Source of the DNA: Streptosporangiaceae bacterium
Lineage (GTDB): Bacteria; Actinomycetota; Actinomycetes; Streptosporangiales; Streptosporangiaceae
Direction: 5' to 3'
DNA length: 26,648 nt
NCBI GenBank assembly: GCA_030039095.1
Contig: JASHQP010000139.1
Coordinates: forward strand, 1-26,648
The position numbers and the translations under genes were made by a program. Positions 15,656 through 22,370 of the stretch are shown here, piece by piece (within the stretch, counting starts at the first letter, position 1; every line of letters begins with the position of its first letter). The notes below the pieces were generated by a model that saw only the letters and a program-made list of their open reading frames with translations, had not been told where the DNA came from and made no database searches.

Positions 15656-16582
15656 GTGGGCCGAGCAAGCAATCGCAAGAAGGCACGCCGCGAGGAAGCA
15701 CTGCGCCAGGCTGCACGCAGAAAGCGGCGGGCCAGGCAGCGGCCCCGTGCCGATGCCGGGCGGCCGCAGGCAGCGCTCGCGTTAGCCGCCGCCCGGGAGG
15801 AGATTCACCGAGTGTTCGGTCCACCCCGTGAGCAGCTGTTGCCGGAGTACCGGCCGTGGTGTGGCGAGGAGCCCGTTCCTGCCGAGATGCCGTGCTGGGC
15901 CGAGGGCTCACTTGGCCAGCGACTCTGCTCCGGGATGGACCTGTCCCGGGCCCGGAGCGCACCGTGCCTGCTGACCGCGACGGTCCCGGATCCCATGATG
16001 ATCATCACCCACCCGGCGCAGTGGCGGGCAGCCGCCACTGTCCTGGTCCGCGCGGTGGTTTTCGACGGTCTGCGGGTCGACCACCCCGCGGTGAGCAAGC
16101 TGCTGGCAACACTGGCCCCGGTCGCCGAGGCTGAGCTGGCGCACGTGCAGGATCTCGATGACTGGTACGGCTCCGGCTGGGACGAGGAGGAACCGGAGTT
16201 CCCCGAGTGCGACGGGCCGGTGTTCCTGATCGGCACGTGTGCCCTCGGGGAGGCCACTGAGGCAGTGGCGGGCGAGGACCCGCTCGACAAGGTAATTGCC
16301 GCGCTATCGCCGGCCCTCGACGGCATCATTCCGGGCCTGGACGGCAGAGCGGTGGCCGACGTCCTTACCGGCGGTCGCGTCACACCCTACGTTTGCAACC
16401 TGCCCGACCATGTGCTGAGGCGCATGCAGCGGACGTTTTCCGCCGGCGGCGCGCTACTGGAACTCGCTGACGGCCGGGTGGTGCCGCCCACGGACATTCT
16501 CCGGGTCGGGCTGACGATCCTTTCCAAGGTCGCCGAGCTGTGCCAGAGCGATTCGCCGTCGATCCTCCGCCGGGCCGCCTGA
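15656..16582 (+). CDS. Hypothetical protein with basic N-terminus
   Basis: The product has 308 residues from the GTG at 15656, with GGAGG four bases upstream. The first 30 residues are strongly basic (MGRASNRKKARREE, RRKRRARQRPR) and could bind nucleic acid. The rest is an ordinary globular sequence with an acidic stretch (DWYGSGWDEEEPEFPECDG, about residues 170-188) and several cysteines. No family is recognised and no catalytic motif stands out. It is divergent from the DUF7711-like gene (115 bases apart) and followed 42 bases on by vapB. Confidence 0.7.
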   Translation: MGRASNRKKARREEALRQAARRKRRARQRPRADAGRPQAALALAAAREEIHRVFGPPREQLLPEYRPWCGEEPVPAEMPCWAEGSLGQRLCSGMDLSRARSAPCLLTATVPDPMMIITHPAQWRAAATVLVRAVVFDGLRVDHPAVSKLLATLAPVAEAELAHVQDLDDWYGSGWDEEEPEFPECDGPVFLIGTCALGEATEAVAGEDPLDKVIAALSPALDGIIPGLDGRAVADVLTGGRVTPYVCNLPDHVLRRMQRTFSAGGALLELADGRVVPPTDILRVGLTILSKVAELCQSDSPSILRRAA

Positions 16583-16592
16583 GTGGCTGAGC

Positions 16593-16622
16593 ATCAAGGC
16601 ATCATCAGCGATATGATTTGAT
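16593..16622 (+). promoter_or_regulatory. vapBC promoter with nested inverted repeats
   Basis: TATGAT at 16612-16617 is a near-perfect -10, placing transcription start at 16624, one base before the vapB GTG. Nested inverted arms surround it: ATCAA (16593-16597) with TTGAT (16618-16622), and ATCAT (16601-16605) with ATGAT (16613-16617). This is where a VapB dimer or the VapBC complex would be expected to repress the operon. Confidence 0.5.
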
Positions 16623-16624
16623 GT

Positions 16625-16876
16625 GTGAGGACGACGGTGACACTGGATGACGACCTCGCGGTCCGGCTGGAGCAGCGGCGGGCTGAGCACGGGATGACGT
16701 TCAAGGAGGCGCTGAACGATGCCGTGCGGCGCGGCCTGGCAGTAGCCGACGAGCAGGAGCAGGCCGGCCCGGTGACCGCCACGACGCGCCCGCTGCCGCT
16801 GGGCCGGAGGCTCGTCGTGGACATCGACAATGTAGCGGAGGCGCTGGCGGCCGCTGAAGGTGAGACATTTCGCTGA
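16625..16876 (+). CDS. vapB: VapB-type antitoxin, ribbon-helix-helix
   Basis: The product has 83 residues. RTTVTLDDDLAVRLEQRRAE followed by MTFKEALNDAVRRGL is the classic short beta-strand plus two helices of a ribbon-helix-helix DNA-binding domain (residues 2-40). The C-terminal half, ending in LVVDIDNVAEALAAAEGE, would wrap around and inhibit the toxin. The GTG start is fixed by the RHH strand beginning immediately after it. The stop overlaps the toxin's ATG by one base (TGATG). Confidence 0.88.
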   Translation: MRTTVTLDDDLAVRLEQRRAEHGMTFKEALNDAVRRGLAVADEQEQAGPVTATTRPLPLGRRLVVDIDNVAEALAAAEGETFR

Positions 16877-17331
16877 TGTACCTGGTCGACGCCAACGTCC
16901 TCGTCTACGCCACCGACGCGGCGGCCAGGCAGCATGACGCCTCGCGGCGCTGGCTGGACGGGGAACTGGCCCAGGGGCCGCGTTATGTCGGCCTGCCGTG
17001 GCCGAGCATTCTCGCGTATATGCGCCTGGTCACCAATCCGCGGATCTACTCACCTCCGGCGCCCCCGGAGGAGGCATGGGAGCGCGTCGGGGAATGGCTG
17101 GCCCGGCCCGGCGCCTGGATACCCGCTCCGGGCCCGCGCCACCGGCAGCTGCTCGGCGAGATCATCGACGACATCGGGCCAACCGGGAACCTGATTCCGG
17201 ATGCGCATCTGGCGGTGCTGGCCCGCGAGCACGGTCTGACCGTGGTGTCGACCGACTCTGACTTCGGCAAGTTCCGCGGCGTCGCCTGGCTCAACCCGGT
17301 AACCGGCGAGGAACGCCGCGTCTCCACCTGA
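16876..17331 (+). CDS. vapC: VapC-type PIN-domain ribonuclease toxin
   Basis: The product has 151 residues. Asp 5 (YLVDANVLVY), Asp 109 (IPDAHLA) and Asp 127/Asp 129 (STDSDF) are the PIN active-site acids that bind magnesium. The block VGLPWPSILAYMRLVTNP (38-55) identifies the subgroup in which the Glu that many VapC proteins carry in this helix is absent. The target is typically tRNA or rRNA, unknown here. Translation is coupled to vapB by the TGATG overlap. Confidence 0.9.
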   Translation: MYLVDANVLVYATDAAARQHDASRRWLDGELAQGPRYVGLPWPSILAYMRLVTNPRIYSPPAPPEEAWERVGEWLARPGAWIPAPGPRHRQLLGEIIDDIGPTGNLIPDAHLAVLAREHGLTVVSTDSDFGKFRGVAWLNPVTGEERRVST

Positions 17332-17534
17332 GCAGCTGGATCGGCGCTTCAGTGCCCGGCTGGAGGTCTGCCGACCGCCGACACTATCCTGGCGAACTCG
17401 GCGGTCACATCGAGCTGGGACAGGTCCGCCGGCCATGATGCGGCTGGCCGCCAGGCGCAGCGCCCGCCGCTACCGGCGGCACCGCACGCCCGCCGGGTGA
17501 GGTCGGCGGCGCCCCGGCGCGGGGACCCATGCGG
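17332..17534. other. Intergenic stretch with a possible C-terminal gene fragment
   Basis: No intact gene is seen. On the minus strand one frame reads RPAASWPADLSQLDVTAEFA then RIVSAVGRPPAGH and stops near 17350. It looks like a genuine protein tail but has no start and matches no family I recognise. It may be another relic. Confidence 0.2.
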
Positions 17535-19032
17535 TCACCTCGGAGACGTTCTGGAGGAACGGGCCGCGGGGTTGCTGGCGGGCTCCTGCCGGGCTACGGT
17601 CAGCGGCTCAGCCGGCGGCTCGCCGCTGGAACCGGTGGTGCGGAGGGCGACGAGCGCGGCGGCCAGCAGGAAGACGCTCGCGGTCAGCAGTGCCCGGTGG
17701 AAGCCGGCGTCGAGAGCGACCGGCGCGGGAGCACCGGACGCGAGCAGATGACTGGTCCGGGCGGTGGCGATCGCGGTGAAGATGGCCAGGCCCAGCGCGC
17801 CGCCAATCCACTGTGAGGAGTTGAACAGCGCCGCGGCGAGTCCCGCCGTCTGCGGCGGCACGCCCGCGTTGGCGGCGGTGGTGGCGGCGACGAACTCGGC
17901 TCCGAGCCCGACCGAGAGGATCACCAGCCCGGGCAGGATGTCGGCGGGGTACGAGCCGTGGATCGGGACCTGGGAGAGCCAGTACACCCCGCCCCCGGCC
18001 ACGAGCGTGCCGGCGGCGAGGACCGGCCTGATGCCCAGGCGGCCGATCAGCCGGGGAGCCAGGCTGGCGGACAGGCCGACCCCGGCGGTGACGGGCAGGT
18101 ACGCCAGGCCGGTGCGGATCGGCGAGTAGCCGAGGATGTCCTGCAGATAGAGGGTCAGGAAGAAGAACACGGCGAACATCCCGGCGATGCCGACGAGCTG
18201 GGTGATGTCGGCGGCGGCCAGCCCCTTGATGCGGAAGATCGACAGCGGGAGCAGCGGGTTCGCGGCGCGCTGCTCGTTGAGGACGAACGCGGCCAGCAGG
18301 ACCGCCGCCCCGGCGAGCTCGCCGATGGTGCGCGCCGAGCCCCAGCCGACCGCGGGCGCCCGGACCAGCGCGTAGAGGAGCAGCAGCGCGCCCAGGGTGG
18401 CGAGCAGCGCGCCGGGGATGTCGAAGTGGGCCAGCCGCCCGCGCCGGCGGTCGCCCTCGAGCAGCAGGAACGCGCCGGCCAGCACGATCACGCACAGCGG
18501 CGGCTTCACCAGGAACACCCACCGCCAGCCGGGTCCCTGGGTCAGCACGCCGCCCAGCAGCACCCCGGCCGCGGACCCCAGGCCCGCCATACCGCCCCAG
18601 GCACCCAGTGCCTTGCGGCGCTCGGGGCCCTCCCGGTACGTCGTGGTGAGGATGGACAGCGCGGCCGGCAGCATCATCGCGGCGCCGACGCCCTGGGCCA
18701 GGCGCGAGCCGATCACGGTGCCCGCGTTCGGCGCCAGCCCGCCGGCCAGCGCCGCCGCGCCGAACAGGATCGTGCCGGCGACCAGGACGCGGCGCCGGCC
18801 GAGCAGGTCGGCGGCCGAGGAGCATGAACCCGCCGTAGGTCAGCAGGTATCCGCTGGGGATCCACTGCAGGTTCTCCACCGAGATGTGCAGGTCCTGCCG
18901 GATCGAGGGAAGCGCGATGTTGGTGATCGACGCGTCGACGAAGTCCAGGAAGGCGACGGCGCACAGCATGACGAGCGTGAGCCTGCCACGGCGAGTCGCG
19001 AGAAACGGGGCGTTCGAAGGGGTTGCCGCCAC
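17535..19032 (-). pseudogene. Frameshifted DHA2-type MFS efflux transporter
   Basis: The N-terminus (from the GTG at 19032, GGAAGG seven bases upstream) reads CAVAFLDFVDASITNIALPS and GYLLTYGGFMLL, a normal start for a 14-helix drug exporter. After this the frame changes: the other minus-strand frame continues AADLLGRRRVLVAG and IGSRLAQGVGAAMMLPAALS, then GWRWVFLV, and runs to the TGA at 17535-17537. The break lies at about 18811-18823. Family members have LLGGRAADLLGRR here, so about eight bases seem to be missing. The encoded chain would be cut after about 70 meaningful residues. Otherwise the gene is complete at about 480 codons, so the lesion looks recent. The TetR gene at 19135 is divergent. 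Confidence 0.75.
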
Positions 19033-19063
19033 GGGATGACCTTCCGTGAGTCCTGCATGAGTC

Positions 19064-19127
19064 AGTTAGTTGACTAACTTATAAGTGGGTTCGGCGAGTT
19101 GTCCAGTGCTTATCGGGCGCATACTCT
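19064..19127. promoter_or_regulatory. Divergent promoters of TetR and MFS genes with operator palindrome
   Basis: AGTTAGT (19064-19070) and ACTAACT (19073-19079) form an inverted repeat with a 2-base centre. Minus strand: TGGACA (complement of 19100-19105), 16 bases, TATAAG (complement of 19078-19083), with transcription start about 19071, inside the palindrome. Plus strand: TTGTCC (19099-19104), 17 bases, TACTCT (19122-19127), with start at about 19134, one base before the TetR ATG. The two -35 elements occupy the same bases on opposite strands. A repressor on the palindrome would block the pump promoter directly. Confidence 0.6.
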
Positions 19128-19134
19128 GAGTGAG

Positions 19135-19713
19135 ATGACTGACTCAGCGGTTCGGGATGCGCCCGCCGGCAAGCGCGAGCGGCTCGTGGCCGCCGCGTGC
19201 GAGGTGCTCCACGGGCAAGGGGTCGAGAAGACCACGCTGGCGGACATCGCGCAGGCGGCCGGTGTCCCGGTCGGGAACGTCTACTACTACTTCAAGACCA
19301 AGGACCAGCTGGTCGAGGCGGCGATCAACGCGCACGGACAGCGCCTCGAGACGACCCTCGCGGCCCTGGACCGGCGCCGGACCCCGCAGAGCCGGCTCAA
19401 AGGGGTCATCCGCGAGTGGACCAGTCAGCGTGAGCTCGTCGCCAGGTACGGCTGCCCGTTTGGCTCGCTGGCCAGCGAGCTCGACAAGCGCACGAACGAC
19501 CTTGACCGCACCGCCGCGAGCACGCTGCGAATCCTCACCGACTGGGTGGAGCAGCAGTTCCGGTCCATGGGCCGTTCGGACGCGCGCGATCTCGCCATCG
19601 CACTGGTCGCGTCCTACCAGGGCATCGCGCTGCTCACCAACACGTTCCGGGACCCCGAGCTGATGGTCCGGGAGGGCCGCCGCCTGGAACGCTGGATTGA
19701 CTCCTTGGCTTAG
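19135..19713 (+). CDS. TetR-family transcriptional repressor
   Basis: The product has 192 residues from the ATG at 19135, which is preceded by a complete promoter. Helix-turn-helix: KRERLVAAACEVLHGQGVEK, TLADIAQAAGVPVGNVYYYF, KTKDQLVEA. The ligand domain contains ARYGCPFGSLASELDKR, a motif (GCPxGSLxxEL) common in a TetR subgroup that controls efflux pumps and oxidoreductases. It probably regulates the divergent MFS gene through the palindrome at 19064-19079. Its target is now frameshifted. Its stop (TAG) overlaps the stop of the convergent NmrA-like gene. Confidence 0.9.
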   Translation: MTDSAVRDAPAGKRERLVAAACEVLHGQGVEKTTLADIAQAAGVPVGNVYYYFKTKDQLVEAAINAHGQRLETTLAALDRRRTPQSRLKGVIREWTSQRELVARYGCPFGSLASELDKRTNDLDRTAASTLRILTDWVEQQFRSMGRSDARDLAIALVASYQGIALLTNTFRDPELMVREGRRLERWIDSLA

Positions 19714-20552
19714 GAGAAGGTGCCCGCATAGTCCGCGGCGAACTGCCCGAAGGACCGGGCGGAGCGGCCGAGCAGCGACGGGACGTCCTCGGTGATCCAT
19801 GCGGCGTCACCCTCGGCGGTCAGGCTGAACGCCTGGGCGTTCATCTCCGCGATCTGCGCGGGGACGCCGGCGAGGATCATCGCGTCCTTGTTCTCCTCGA
19901 ACGTCAGCTCCCGGTAGCTGATGGTCCTCCCGAGCAGCGCCGACAGCACCGCAGCCACGTCGTAGTTGGATAGCAGCTCGGGGCCGGTGAGCCAGTAGGT
20001 CTTGCCCGCATGGCCCGCGGGGGCGGCGGCGATCCCGGCGGCGACGGCCGCGACGTCGCGGGCGTCGACCATGCCGGAGCGGCCCTTGCCAGCCGCGGAC
20101 CCGAAGCTGCTCGTCTTCGCGATCGCCGGGGCCAGCGCCAGCATGTTCTGCATGTAGGCGTTCGACCGCAGCAGCGTGTGCGGGATTCCGGAGGCAGCCA
20201 GCCCCGCCTCGATCTGAGCCTGCCCGCGCCGACGCGCGATGGGCGAGTCCGCCGAGGCCTTGCTGGTCGCCTTGACGACGTGGCCGACGCCAGCCCGGGC
20301 CGCGCTGTGGACGACGTTCAGTTCCTGGACGGGCACGGCCGGGCTGACCAGGACCACGCCGCTGACGCCCGACATCGCGTCGTCAACGCTGGCCGGCTCG
20401 CCCAGGTCACCCTTGGCGATCTCGGCGCCGGCGTCGGCCAGCGCCGTCACCTTGGTGGGGTCCCGCACCAGCACGCGGACGGGCACGTCACGCCCGCGCA
20501 GCACGCGGACCGCCTCGGAGCCGACCTTCCCGGCCGTGGTCACAAGAATCAT
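19710..20552 (-). CDS. NmrA-like NAD(P)-binding reductase
   Basis: The product has 280 residues, an atypical SDR of the NmrA/quinone-oxidoreductase-2 kind. The N-terminal nucleotide loop is MILVTTAGKVGSEAV, where most members read TGATGxVG, so the first glycine is replaced by Thr. VRVLVRDPTK at the end of the second strand suggests NADP preference. VVLVSPAVPVQELNVVHSA, LRSNAYMQNMLA and DVAAVAAGIAA follow in family order, and GKTYWLTGPELLSNYDVA closes the Rossmann part. Members act as NADPH-dependent reductases or redox sensors; the substrate is unknown. The ATG at 20552 has GGAG seven bases upstream. It is controlled by a consensus promoter overlapped by twin operators. Confidence 0.85.
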   Translation of the reverse strand: MILVTTAGKVGSEAVRVLRGRDVPVRVLVRDPTKVTALADAGAEIAKGDLGEPASVDDAMSGVSGVVLVSPAVPVQELNVVHSAARAGVGHVVKATSKASADSPIARRRGQAQIEAGLAASGIPHTLLRSNAYMQNMLALAPAIAKTSSFGSAAGKGRSGMVDARDVAAVAAGIAAAPAGHAGKTYWLTGPELLSNYDVAAVLSALLGRTISYRELTFEENKDAMILAGVPAQIAEMNAQAFSLTAEGDAAWITEDVPSLLGRSARSFGQFAADYAGTFS

Positions 20553-20572
20553 GCTGAGTCTCCGCTCACTCG

Positions 20573-20594
20573 GAATGGGTTGTACAGCCCATTC
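20573..20594. promoter_or_regulatory. Operator O1 of the TetR/NmrA pair
   Basis: This 22-base near-palindrome (arms GAATGGG and CCCATTC, 20 of 22 positions symmetric, core TGGGTTGTACAGCCCA at 20576-20591) covers the transcription start and the edge of the -10 of the NmrA-like gene. Confidence 0.65.
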
Positions 20595-20619
20595 TGGTGA
20601 GCACGGACTGGGTTGTCAA
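20591..20619 (-). promoter_or_regulatory. Promoter of the NmrA-like gene
   Basis: On the minus strand TTGACA (complement of 20614-20619), exactly 17 bases and CAGAAT (complement of 20591-20596) form a strong promoter, with start at about 20584. O1 and O2 overlap its two ends. Confidence 0.65.
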
Positions 20620-20624
20620 ACCCA
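20609..20624. promoter_or_regulatory. Operator O2 of the TetR/NmrA pair
   Basis: TGGGTTGTCAAACCCA repeats the core of O1 (TGGGTT and CCCA shared) and is centred 33 bases from it, about three helical turns, so both sites face the same side. It covers the -35 of the NmrA-like gene and lies just upstream of the TetR gene's -10 (TACCGT, 20634-20639), whose predicted start is the A of the ATG at 20646. Confidence 0.65.
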
Positions 20625-20645
20625 TAAAACTGGTACCGTGGAGGT

Positions 20646-21254
20646 ATGGCAAACGACGTGCGGGACCGGCCGAAGCTCACTCCCAAGGGGGAACGCACCC
20701 GGAGCCGGATCGTCGAGGCGGCCGCCCAGCTGGTCTACGAGCGGGGCGTCGCGGGCACCACGCTGGACGACATCAGGTCACGCGCCGGGGTGAGCGGATC
20801 ACAGCTGTCCCACTACTTCGCCGGCAAGGACGAGCTCGTGCAGGCGGTCATTGACTACCAGGCTGAAACCATCGCCGGCAACCAGCGGCAGGCCGACCTC
20901 GGCAGCTCTGAAGGGCTCCAGGCCTGGCGGGATGCGGTGATCGCCCAGGCGAACAGCGGCAAAGGCAAGGGAGGCTGCCCGCTCGGGTCGCTCGCCGGGC
21001 AGCTCGCCGAGACCGACGCGCAGGCTCGCGACCTGATCGCAGCGGGATTCGGGCAGTGGTCAGCCACGATCGGCGACGGGCTGCGCCGTCTTCACGACGG
21101 CGGGCACCTGCTGAACGGCACCGACCCGGACGACCTCGCCGTCACCCTTCTCGCCGCACTCCAAGGTGGTCTTCTGCTCGCCCAGGTCCAGCGCGACACC
21201 CGTCCCCTCGAAACCGCCATCGACACCGTCCTCGAACTCGCCCGCATTCACTAG
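20646..21254 (+). CDS. TetR-family transcriptional repressor
   Basis: The product has 202 residues. Helix-turn-helix: GERTRSRIVEAAAQLVYERG, TLDDIRSRAGVSGSQLSHYF, AGKDELVQAVIDYQ. The ligand domain has GGCPLGSLAGQLAETD, the same GCPxGSL motif as the repressor at 19135, so the two may be paralogues. Two copies of a TGGGTTGT..CCCA operator lie between it and the divergent NmrA-like gene, so it very probably controls both. GGAGGT sits directly before the ATG but is too close for a normal ribosome site, while TACCGT six bases before the ATG fits a leaderless start. Its stop shares a CTAG with the stop of the convergent SDR remnant. Confidence 0.92.
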   Translation: MANDVRDRPKLTPKGERTRSRIVEAAAQLVYERGVAGTTLDDIRSRAGVSGSQLSHYFAGKDELVQAVIDYQAETIAGNQRQADLGSSEGLQAWRDAVIAQANSGKGKGGCPLGSLAGQLAETDAQARDLIAAGFGQWSATIGDGLRRLHDGGHLLNGTDPDDLAVTLLAALQGGLLLAQVQRDTRPLETAIDTVLELARIH

Positions 21255-21719
21255 GCCTGGACGGTCGGGCGCACGAGGACCTCGCCGACGTCGACCGACT
21301 CTGGCTGGGCGATGGCGAAGGTGATCGTCTCCGCCACTGCCTGCGGCGGCATCGCCATCGCGTCGCGGCGGGCGGTCAGCGCCGCGAGCTCGTCCGGGTC
21401 GCGCGTGGAGGAGATGAATTCGGTGTTGGTGAAGCCCGGCGAGATGAGCGTGCAGCGCAGGCCTTCGGGGGCGAGCTCCTGCCGCATCACCTCGCACAGG
21501 GCGCGGCTGGGTGACGTCGGTGGCCCGGTACGCGACGTTCCCGCCGCTGGCTGCGATGGCGTCGGCGACGGCGGCCAGATCCGCCTCACCGCGCGATCCG
21601 AGCACGACCCGCGCCCCCTGCGCCGCCAGCAACTGGGCGGCTGCCGTGCCGATGCCGCGCCCGGCACCCGTGATCGCCACAACCTTCCCGGCGACCTGCC
21701 TGCCATCCGCGCCGGTCAC
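21251..21719 (-). pseudogene. Short-chain dehydrogenase lacking its catalytic middle
   Basis: The N-terminus from the GTG at 21719 reads GKVVAITGAGRGIGTAAAQL, ARVVLGSR and ATDVT, a normal SDR nucleotide-binding half (TGxxxGIG). At about 21500-21510 the sequence jumps, in another frame, to SRALCEVMRQELAPEGLRCT, LISPGFTNTEFI and a normal C-terminus ending at 21251. The stretch between, which in SDRs carries NNAG, the catalytic Ser and the YxxxK pair, is absent: about 80-100 codons plus a frame change. The product cannot be an active SDR. The GTG overlaps the ParA stop (GTGA), so it was the distal gene of that operon. Confidence 0.78.
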
Positions 21720-22324
21720 GATGGGCTTATCTCCCTGAGCTCCCCAAGAAGCTCCCAGTACTCGGCGAGAACGGACGGCACCGAGCCGAACGCCGCGGCG
21801 AAGTGCTCGGCCAGCGGGATCTCGGTTCTCATCGCCGGATACCCGTGCTCGGCAAGGATTCCCCGGGCCGCCCGGGCCGAGCGCGTTCCCCGCCGCACCT
21901 TCGTCAGCAAGACACCCACCGAAACCGGGTGCGATACCCCGATCTCCGCCAGTACCTCGAAGGTGGGCCTGATGCGGTTCAGGTCCAGCCCCGTCGGCGA
22001 GACGGGCACCAGGACGATGGAGGCGGCCAGGATGGCTGAGCGTATGATCCCGAGGTCCCCCGGCGGGGTATCGATGACGACGTGCTCGTAGCCGGTGCCG
22101 AGATCGGCGAGCCGTACATGTATGTCCCGGGTGGGCATGCTGACCACCGTGAACGGAAGCGACTCACCCTCATCGGTGGCGGATTCGCTCCAGCTCATCA
22201 GGGAGCCCTGCGGGTCACAGTCCACCGCAAGCGTGCGGCCGAGCCGGTGCAGCACCATGGCGAGGCTGACCGCGGACGTGGTCTTGCCGGTGCCGCCTTT
22301 CGTCGACACCAGCGCCAGCCTCAT
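21716..22324 (-). CDS. ParA/MinD-family ATPase (orphan)
   Basis: The product has 202 residues. The deviant Walker A KGGTGKTT (residues 9-16) carries the signature lysine (Lys 9) of ATPases that dimerise on ATP. DCDPQGSLMSW is the A' segment, and HVVIDTPPGDLG is the Walker B region. Such proteins position or partition DNA, complexes or membrane-associated cargo. There is no ParB gene or obvious parS-like 16-base palindrome nearby, so plasmid or chromosome partitioning is unlikely. The ATG at 22324 has GGAAGG nine bases upstream and lies 46 bases after the stop of the GHKL/HExxH gene on the same strand, so the two probably form a transcription unit. The two may act together. Confidence 0.88.
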   Translation of the reverse strand: MRLALVSTKGGTGKTTSAVSLAMVLHRLGRTLAVDCDPQGSLMSWSESATDEGESLPFTVVSMPTRDIHVRLADLGTGYEHVVIDTPPGDLGIIRSAILAASIVLVPVSPTGLDLNRIRPTFEVLAEIGVSHPVSVGVLLTKVRRGTRSARAARGILAEHGYPAMRTEIPLAEHFAAAFGSVPSVLAEYWELLGELREISPS

Positions 22325-22370
22325 CTGACGGATCCTTCCACGCTTACCGCACTACCCCCGCCCGTGCCGC

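Noticed and set aside
17535..19032. Programmed frameshift in the MFS gene
   Set aside because: About eight bases of conserved coding sequence appear missing and there is no slippery heptamer, so a deletion is simpler.
21716..22324. Plasmid partition system
   Set aside because: No ParB gene, no parS-like palindrome and no replication gene nearby; ParA alone is not enough.
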